From the NCBI GenBank assembly GCA_012797715.1, contig JAAZOO010000074.1, forward strand, positions 1 through 18,970: a stretch of DNA of 18,970 nt, written 5' to 3'. This document shows, in pieces, positions 13,927 through 18,970 of the stretch. The position numbers and the translations under genes were made by a program. Each line of letters opens with the position of its first letter. The stretch's first letter is position 1. The notes beneath the pieces are model-generated. The model searched no databases, had not been told where the DNA came from, and saw only the letters and a list, made by a program, of their open reading frames with translations. This DNA is from Geobacteraceae bacterium (GTDB lineage: Bacteria > Desulfobacterota > Desulfuromonadia > Geobacterales > Geobacteraceae).

Positions 13927-16032
13927 TCACTCCCTCAACCTCTCGGCCGTCAGCGTGACGGTATGCTCCACCCTGATTCGGCTTGTGATTCCCTCCAGAC
14001 CCCCTTCGATCTGCATCTTGCATCCCGGACAGTCCACTGCAACCGTGTTCACGCCAGTGGCGGTGATTGATTCCATCTTTTTCTTCAGAATCTCGTAGGC
14101 AATCTCGGGGTATTTGAAAGCGTATGAACCGCCGAAACCGCAGCAGGTGTCCGGACCCTCCATCTCCACCATTTTCCTCTCGGCTATCTTCTCCAGCACT
14201 TCCCGCGGTTCCTGAAAGACGCCGCAGCCTCGCCGCAGGTGGCAGGCGTCGTGGTAGGTGACGGACTCTCCCTCGTGCGCACTCCGCGATTTCGTAATCT
14301 TGCGTGCTGCCAGCTGCGCGTAGGTGAAGACCTTGGCAGCCAGCTCCAGGGACCGGGCATGATGCTCGGGTTCGCCCTCCAGCAGGTTCGGAAAGTCGTG
14401 CTTCAGGGATATGGCGCAGGTGGGGCAGATGGTGCCCACGAAATCAGCCTGTTCCTTCATGAGGATTTCGGTGTTGATCCGGGCCATGTCCCGAGCGATC
14501 CCCACCTCGCCGGAGTAGCGGGCCGGGATTCCGCAGCAGAGCTGCTCCCGGGGAAAATGAACCGAGTAGCCGAGGCATTCCAGGCTCTCCACGGTGTCCC
14601 GGCACATGTCCGGAAAAACGAAGTCGGCCAGGCAGCCGGAAAAGAACAGGACCCGTTCGCGTCCTCGCTGCTCTTCAGGCGCGACCTTTTCCCGTTCCTG
14701 AGCCAGGTCCCGGAACGGCCGTTCCGCGATGGGGGGGAGGGAGCGGTTTCCCGTGTCACCGCCCAGGACCAGGGGGAGATGGCGAATGCGGCCGTCCCGC
14801 CCCTGGAAGGGTTTCTGTGCCAGATATGCGGCCCGCAGCGCCCCGTGGAACAGGGAACGGTTTCTCATGAGCGTCCCAAACAGGGCCTTCTGACCCGGAA
14901 ATTTTGCCCCCCGTTCTCTCAGGTCCAGGATCAGCCCCTCGATGTCGATCCTTGCCGCGCACACCTCGTTGCACCGGCGGCAGCCGATGCACAGCCCAAG
15001 GATATTCCGTGCGTTCTCAGTGCCGTGGAAGAAGGGGGTCAGCACCAGTCCGATGCCGCCGACATAAATATGTCCGAACACGTGGCCGCCCACGATTTCG
15101 TACACCGGGCAGACATTGGCGCAGGCCCCGCACTTGACGCATTTCAAGGCCTCGCGGAAGCGCGGGTCGGCCGCCAGTTGCCGCCTGCCGTTGTCCAGCA
15201 GCACGATATGCAGGTCATGACATTCGGACGGTCCCCGGATCAGGGAGACATAGGAGGTAATCTTCTGGCCGGTGGCGTTTTTGGGCAGGATGGAAATGAT
15301 GTCCAGGGCCTCGGCCAGGGAAGGGACGATCTTTTCGATGCCGATAAGGGCGATATGGGTTTCGGGAAGCGTGGTGACAAGCCGGGCGTTTCCCTCGTTG
15401 GTCACCAGACCGATGGCCCCGCTGTCGGCCACTGCCACGTTAGCCCCCGAGATACCGACGCGCGCCGAGAGAAAGGCGTCCCGCAGGGTCTCGCGGGCGG
15501 TCTCCACCAGATACGGAATATCCGCCGGGCAAGCGCGGCCTGTCTCGCGGGAGAACAGGGCCGCCACCTCCTGCCGGTTCTTATGGATTGCCGGCATCAC
15601 CATGTGGGAAGGCCGCTCCCCTGCCAGCTGGATGATCCATTCGCCCAGGTCGGTCTCCAGAGTGCGGATGCCCGCCTTTTCCAGGTACGGGTTGAGGCAT
15701 ATCTCCTCCGAGGTCATGGACTTGGATTTGACGGTGTACTCCGCACCCTTGTCCCGGATGATGTCCCGTATGACGCTCCGGGCCTCCTCCGGAGTACCGC
15801 ACAGGTGGACCGTCGCGCCCGCGCCTTCCGCTCTCTCCCGGAACCGTTCCACCAGGCAGGGGAGGTCCCGCAGCGCGTTGTCCCGGATTGCAGAGACCCG
15901 GTCGCGCAAGGATTCCAAATCCTCCCCTTCGAAAGCCCGCGCCCGTGCCGCGGGATACTGGGCCGAGAAGTTCTTCAGGGCCGTGCGCAGGAAGGAGTCA
16001 TGGATCTTCTGTCGTATGATCTTTTTCGACAC
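13927..16032 (-). CDS. Fused LutB-LutA (LldF-LldE) L-lactate oxidation iron-sulfur protein
   Basis: This 701-residue polypeptide unites two subunits of the non-flavin L-lactate utilisation complex (LutABC/LldEFG), which oxidises L-lactate to pyruvate. The N-terminal LutB/LldF part (about 1-375) contains a LUD domain (for example MVMPAIHKNRQEVAALF, GISGANVAVADSGAIGLVTNEGN). It also has two 4Fe-4S motifs, Cys298/301/304/308 (CVKCGACANVCP) and Cys348/351/354/358 (CIGCRRCNEVC). The C-terminal LutA/LldE part (about 458-701) has two CCG domains, LCCGIPA (499-501) and TCCGFGGSYAFKYPEIA (630-632), plus GCLAD and CPTCA. The length is close to LutB plus LutA. The start is GTG with AAGGAG about 10 nt upstream, 5 bp after lutC. 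No lactate permease or regulator is in view. Confidence 0.92.
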   Translation of the reverse strand: MSKKIIRQKIHDSFLRTALKNFSAQYPAARARAFEGEDLESLRDRVSAIRDNALRDLPCLVERFRERAEGAGATVHLCGTPEEARSVIRDIIRDKGAEYTVKSKSMTSEEICLNPYLEKAGIRTLETDLGEWIIQLAGERPSHMVMPAIHKNRQEVAALFSRETGRACPADIPYLVETARETLRDAFLSARVGISGANVAVADSGAIGLVTNEGNARLVTTLPETHIALIGIEKIVPSLAEALDIISILPKNATGQKITSYVSLIRGPSECHDLHIVLLDNGRRQLAADPRFREALKCVKCGACANVCPVYEIVGGHVFGHIYVGGIGLVLTPFFHGTENARNILGLCIGCRRCNEVCAARIDIEGLILDLRERGAKFPGQKALFGTLMRNRSLFHGALRAAYLAQKPFQGRDGRIRHLPLVLGGDTGNRSLPPIAERPFRDLAQEREKVAPEEQRGRERVLFFSGCLADFVFPDMCRDTVESLECLGYSVHFPREQLCCGIPARYSGEVGIARDMARINTEILMKEQADFVGTICPTCAISLKHDFPNLLEGEPEHHARSLELAAKVFTYAQLAARKITKSRSAHEGESVTYHDACHLRRGCGVFQEPREVLEKIAERKMVEMEGPDTCCGFGGSYAFKYPEIAYEILKKKMESITATGVNTVAVDCPGCKMQIEGGLEGITSRIRVEHTVTLTAERLRE

Positions 16033-16037
16033 GGATT

Positions 16038-16538
16038 TTATTCTCCTTCCAGGATCAGGATATGCAGCTCCTTCGGGCCGTGGACGCCGATGGTCAGGAC
16101 CCGTTCGATGTCGGCGGTGCGGCTCGGTCCGGTGGTGAGGGACAGGTAGGAATGGGAACTGGAGGAGAGAAGCGTTTCGAGGGTAGAGGTCAGGGACGGC
16201 AGATCCGGGACGATGGATGATGCCCGCAGGAACACCATGTGAACCGGCGGAAGGGAGGTTGCTCCCCGTCCGACGACATCGGAGAGTTCCAGCAGGAGAC
16301 TCCCGGTGGCGGCGACCCCGGCCGTGGCGAAGCTCACGCAGACCGGGACGTTGCGGTGCTCTTCGGGCGGCGCGAAAGAGAGGCCGGATAAAGCCCGGCG
16401 AATGTCGTCGGGGAGTGGCGATGCCGCAATCAGAGGTCCTGAATTTTCACGGACGTACTCCGCGGCGTCCGCCGCGGAGGAAAAGCGCCTGACAACGGAG
16501 CCGGCTGCCTCGGCAGCGGTCTGGAAGCGATCAATCAT
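16038..16538 (-). CDS. lutC: LutC/LldG family LUD-domain protein
   Basis: This is a LutC/LldG subunit of the L-lactate utilisation complex, a LUD (DUF162) domain protein of 166 residues with no visible iron-sulfur site. Conserved features are the FATAGVAATGSLLLEL segment, LPPVHMVFLRASSIVPDL and the C-terminal LTTGPSRTADIERVLTIGVHGPKELHILILE. It is shorter at the N-terminus than LutC of Bacillus (about 240 residues). I used the ATG at 16538, with GAGG about 5 nt upstream; the frame opens 22 codons further, but those residues lack support. It precedes the LutB-LutA fusion by 5 bp, so the operon is lutC-lutBA. It is divergent from recD2 with a 64-bp gap to the upstream ORF of that gene. No clear promoter was found there. 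Confidence 0.9.
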   Translation of the reverse strand: MIDRFQTAAEAAGSVVRRFSSAADAAEYVRENSGPLIAASPLPDDIRRALSGLSFAPPEEHRNVPVCVSFATAGVAATGSLLLELSDVVGRGATSLPPVHMVFLRASSIVPDLPSLTSTLETLLSSSSHSYLSLTTGPSRTADIERVLTIGVHGPKELHILILEGE

Positions 16539-16602
16539 GATCTCCTCACTTCGATGGGAACTGGTCAAGGTATGGGACAATAGTAAATGAGGAGGGGGGC
16601 GC

Positions 16603-16656
16603 ATGCAAGGGGAGTTTGCACGGAGCTGGGAAAGGCTTCCGGAATGCAGACGTTGA
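16603..16656 (+). CDS. Possible 17-codon upstream ORF of recD2
   Basis: An ATG at 16603 has a strong GGAGG ribosome site (16591-16595, spacing 7) and encodes MQGEFARSWERLPECRR before a TGA. The recD2 ATG at 16661 follows only 4 nt later in another frame and has a poor ribosome site of its own, so re-initiation is plausible. No homolog is recognised and the peptide may have no function. Confidence 0.4.
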   Translation: MQGEFARSWERLPECRR

Positions 16657-16660
16657 TGGT

Positions 16661-18856
16661 ATGCTGACTTTCATGAACTCCCATGACAATACCCCGTTGG
16701 AGCGCCTTTCCGGCTCTGTGGAGAGGGTCACCTTTCACAATGACGAGAGCGGCTTCTGCGTGCTGCGGGTCAAGGTGAGGGGACGCAGGGAACTGGTCAC
16801 CGTGGTCGGTTCCGCCGCCTCCGTCACTCCGGGTGAGTTCGTGGAGTGCCTGGGTTCTTGGCACAACGATCGGACCCACGGATTGCAGTTCAAGGCGCAG
16901 CGGCTGACAACGGTCTTGCCGGGCACCGCCGAGGGGATCGAGAAATATCTGGGTTCCGGCATGGTCAAGGGAATAGGCCCCCACTTCGCCAAGGTGTTGG
17001 TGAAGGCCTTCGGCGAGGATGTGTTCGAGGTCATCGAGAACGACCCCCTCCGCTTGCTGGGGCTCCCCGGCATCGGAAGGAAACGGATGGAAAAGGTTAC
17101 CGGGGCGTGGGCGGAGCAGAAGGTGATCCGGGAGATTATGGTCTTTCTCCAGTCCCACGGCGTGGGCACCGCCCGGGCAGTGCGCATCTTCAAGACGTAC
17201 GGGGACGAGGCCATACTCAAGGTCACGGAAAACCCGTACCGTCTGGCCCTGGATATCCACGGCATCGGTTTCAGGACCGCGGACGCCATCGCGGAGCGGC
17301 TCGGAATCGCCCGCGACTCCCTGATCCGCGCCCGGGCCGGGGTGCGGCACGTGCTGCAGGAAATCTGCGCGGACGGCCACTGCGCTTGGCCGTGGGATGC
17401 CCTGGCGGATCAGGCTACGGATCTTCTGGAGATACCAGCACCCATCATCGACGATGCCATCCACAGGGAGATCGCGGACGAGAACCTGGCAAGGGCGGAG
17501 ATAGGCGGAAAGGAGTGTCTGTTCCTCGCTCCCCTGTTCAAGGCCGAGAACGGGGCCGCTGCCGGCCTCGCTCGCCTCCTGACGGGCGTTCCCCCCTGGG
17601 GTGACATCGACGCGGCAAAGGCGATCCCGTGGGTGGAGGGGAAGACCGGCCTGGTCCTGTCCGCCTCCCAGCGGGACGCGGTGGCGCTGGCCCTTTCTTC
17701 CAAGGTGGTCGTCATCACCGGCGGGCCCGGAGTGGGTAAGACCACCCTGGTGAACAGCATCCTCAGGATCATCCGGGCCAAGAATGTGCGTGTCACCCTG
17801 TGCGCACCCACCGGCCGTGCCGCCAAGCGGCTCTCTGAATCCACCGGCCTGGAGGCGAAGACGATACATCGCCTGCTGGAATTCGACCCCCAAACCTTCT
17901 GCTTCAAGAGGGGGAGGGACAACCCCCTGGAAACGGACCTGGTGGTGGTGGACGAGTCCTCCATGGTGGACATCGTTCTCCTGAACCGGCTGCTGGCCGC
18001 GATTCCCGTCCACGCTTCCCTGATCATCGTAGGCGACGTGGACCAGCTCCCCTCCGTGGGACCGGGAGCGGTGCTGGCCGACATCATCGATTCCGGAGCC
18101 GTCCCCACGGTGCGGCTTACCGAGATATTCCGCCAGGCCGCCTCTTCCCGCATCATTGTCAACGCCCACCGCATCAACCGGGGAGAAATGCCGCTTCGGA
18201 ACGAAGGCGCGGACCTGACCGACTTCTACTTCATCCCGGCCGAGACGCCGGAGGAGATCCACGACAAGGTGATGCAGGTGGTGACCGAGCGCATCCCCAG
18301 GCGGTTCGGCCTCCACCCGGTGCGTGACATACAGGTACTGACACCCATGAACCGGGGCGGTCTCGGGGTGCGCTCCCTCAACGCGGAGCTGCAGCAGCGC
18401 CTGAACCCCGGCGCCGAGCCGTCCGTCACCCGCTTCGGCACCCGCTTCGCACCCGGCGACAAGGTGGTCCAGACCGTGAACAACTACGACAAGGAGGTCT
18501 TCAACGGCGACATTGGCTGCATCGAGTCCGTGGATCCGGAGGAGAGTCTGTTGCGCGCCGATTTTGACGGTCGCAGCGTAGAGTACGAGTTCGGCGAGCT
18601 GGACGAGCTCTCCCTGGCCTATGCCACCTCCATCCACAAGAGCCAGGGTTCCGAGTACCCGGCCGTAGTCATCCCCCTTGCCATGCAGCACTACCTCCTC
18701 CTGGAGCGGAACCTGCTCTACACTGCCGTGACCCGGGGCAAAAAGCTGGTGATCATCATCGGGCAGGTCAAGGCCCTGGCCATGGCGGTGAAGAACAAGA
18801 GGTCCACGAAGCGGGTGACCAAGCTGCCGGAGAGGATCCGCTGGAGCGTCACATGA
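16661..18856 (+). CDS. recD2: RecD2-type ATP-dependent DNA helicase
   Basis: RecD2 is a 5'-3' superfamily 1B helicase acting in DNA repair and replication-fork maintenance, found without RecBC. The 731-residue protein has an N-terminal domain (about 14-95, SGSVERVTFHNDESGFCVLR) and helix-hairpin-helix repeats (MVKGIGPHFAKVL, LGLPGIGRKRMEKV, IHGIGFRTADAIAERLGI). The helicase core follows: motif I ITGGPGVGKTTL (352-363), Ia APTGRAAKRLSE, II LVVVDESSMVD (427-437), III IIVGDVDQLPSVGPGAV, IV RLTEIFRQA, and V/VI IHKSQGSEYPAVVIP with LLYTAVTRGKKLV. The start is uncertain: ATG 16661, ATG 16673 or a TTG at 16616. I chose 16661. All have weak ribosome sites; an upstream ORF may supply coupling. It ends in an ATGA overlap with a following frame. 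Confidence 0.95.
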   Translation: MLTFMNSHDNTPLERLSGSVERVTFHNDESGFCVLRVKVRGRRELVTVVGSAASVTPGEFVECLGSWHNDRTHGLQFKAQRLTTVLPGTAEGIEKYLGSGMVKGIGPHFAKVLVKAFGEDVFEVIENDPLRLLGLPGIGRKRMEKVTGAWAEQKVIREIMVFLQSHGVGTARAVRIFKTYGDEAILKVTENPYRLALDIHGIGFRTADAIAERLGIARDSLIRARAGVRHVLQEICADGHCAWPWDALADQATDLLEIPAPIIDDAIHREIADENLARAEIGGKECLFLAPLFKAENGAAAGLARLLTGVPPWGDIDAAKAIPWVEGKTGLVLSASQRDAVALALSSKVVVITGGPGVGKTTLVNSILRIIRAKNVRVTLCAPTGRAAKRLSESTGLEAKTIHRLLEFDPQTFCFKRGRDNPLETDLVVVDESSMVDIVLLNRLLAAIPVHASLIIVGDVDQLPSVGPGAVLADIIDSGAVPTVRLTEIFRQAASSRIIVNAHRINRGEMPLRNEGADLTDFYFIPAETPEEIHDKVMQVVTERIPRRFGLHPVRDIQVLTPMNRGGLGVRSLNAELQQRLNPGAEPSVTRFGTRFAPGDKVVQTVNNYDKEVFNGDIGCIESVDPEESLLRADFDGRSVEYEFGELDELSLAYATSIHKSQGSEYPAVVIPLAMQHYLLLERNLLYTAVTRGKKLVIIIGQVKALAMAVKNKRSTKRVTKLPERIRWSVT

Positions 18857-18970
18857 GGTGTCTCGATTGGATATACAACTGGAGAGAGGCCCCCGGGTAC
18901 GCGGGAAACAAGGGAAAAGCGGTGGTTTGCCCGGTTTCAGCCGCGCCTGACGCGGCCCCGGGCTGTGTCC
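18853..18970 (+). CDS. Start of an unidentified downstream reading frame, 3' partial
   Basis: An ATG at 18853 overlaps the recD2 TGA (ATGA) and has GGAG six bases upstream. The frame stays open for 39 codons to the window end, beginning MRCLDWIYNWREAPGYAG. The residues do not match a family I recognise, and the arrangement could be chance. Confidence 0.4.
   Translation, partial: MRCLDWIYNWREAPGYAGNKGKAVVCPVSAAPDAAPGCV

Noticed and set aside
14239..16149. 636-codon plus-strand frame opposite the lutBA fusion
   Set aside because: It is antisense to a protein with intact iron-sulfur and CCG motifs and has a low-complexity composition without family features.
16565..18691. 708-codon open frame on the minus strand opposite recD2
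   Set aside because: The plus strand encodes a complete RecD2 with all helicase motifs. The long antisense frame is a GC-codon-bias artefact with no recognisable domains.
1..18970. CRISPR arrays, tandem repeats, insertion sequences, tRNA or rRNA
   Set aside because: Reading both strands by eye showed no repeated spacer-like units, terminal inverted repeats with transposase, or RNA-gene signatures.

Overview
The window is about 19 kb of GC-rich, gene-dense chromosomal DNA from a Gram-negative anaerobe. The best guess is a member of the Desulfuromonadia (Geobacter-like). Pointers to this are a single-polypeptide diadenylate cyclase/YbbR protein, a fused LldF-LldE lactate-oxidation iron-sulfur protein, a stand-alone REC-HD-GYP regulator, an FmdB-type zinc-ribbon protein, a menaquinone-type UbiE/MenG methyltransferase, and a CHAD/Ppx polyphosphate pair. 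The assignment rests on gene content and protein style only; no database search was possible. There are no rRNA, tRNA, insertion-sequence, phage or CRISPR signs, so this is core-like rather than accessory DNA.

Layout. 1-436 (+): the 3' end of a TonB-type energy transducer, with its stop overlapping the next gene. 433-2198 (-): folD then galU, a two-gene unit. 2342-2593 (-): an fmdB zinc-ribbon gene with its own TTGACA promoter and a strong intrinsic terminator. 2685-4229 (-): yggT, divIVA, yggU and a CBS-pair gene, tightly packed behind a near-consensus promoter. 4439-4624 (+): a 61-residue MerR/excisionase-like DNA-binding protein, convergent with 4611-5333 (-) ubiE/menG. 5467-6873 (+): membrane-bound c-di-AMP synthase fused to YbbR domains. 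6974-8017 (+): an exported LysM-NlpC/P60 peptidoglycan hydrolase with its own promoter. A long bidirectional hairpin separates it from 8061-9191 (-), a response regulator with an HD-GYP c-di-GMP phosphodiesterase domain. 9294-9575 (-): a small Cys-rich YkgJ/YcgN-like protein that looks leaderless. 9839-12840 (+): helix-hairpin-helix protein, CHAD protein and Ppx/GppA-HD phosphatase, a coupled operon. 12837-13715 (-): a bacterial RMD1/DUF155 membrane protein. 13927-16538 (-): lutC plus a lutB-lutA fusion for L-lactate oxidation. 16661-18856 (+): recD2 helicase behind a possible 17-codon upstream ORF. A further coupled reading frame runs off the right edge.

How the genes work together. Three themes recur. 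The first is the cell envelope and cyclic dinucleotides: CdaA-YbbR, the LysM-NlpC/P60 hydrolase, the HD-GYP regulator, YggT/DivIVA and GalU. The second is polyphosphate: CHAD protein and exopolyphosphatase, with an uncharacterised HhH protein as first gene. The third is one-carbon, quinone and lactate metabolism: FolD, MenG, LutBA/LutC. The strongest candidate for something undescribed is the HhH-CHAD-Ppx operon, where a putative nucleic-acid-binding protein with a basic tail is co-transcribed with a polyphosphate-binding protein and a polyphosphate/ppGpp phosphatase. Other points of note are the cyclase-YbbR fusion, the leaderless ykgJ-like gene whose promoter ends at its ATG, the recD2 upstream ORF, and a terminator that forms part of a coding sequence.
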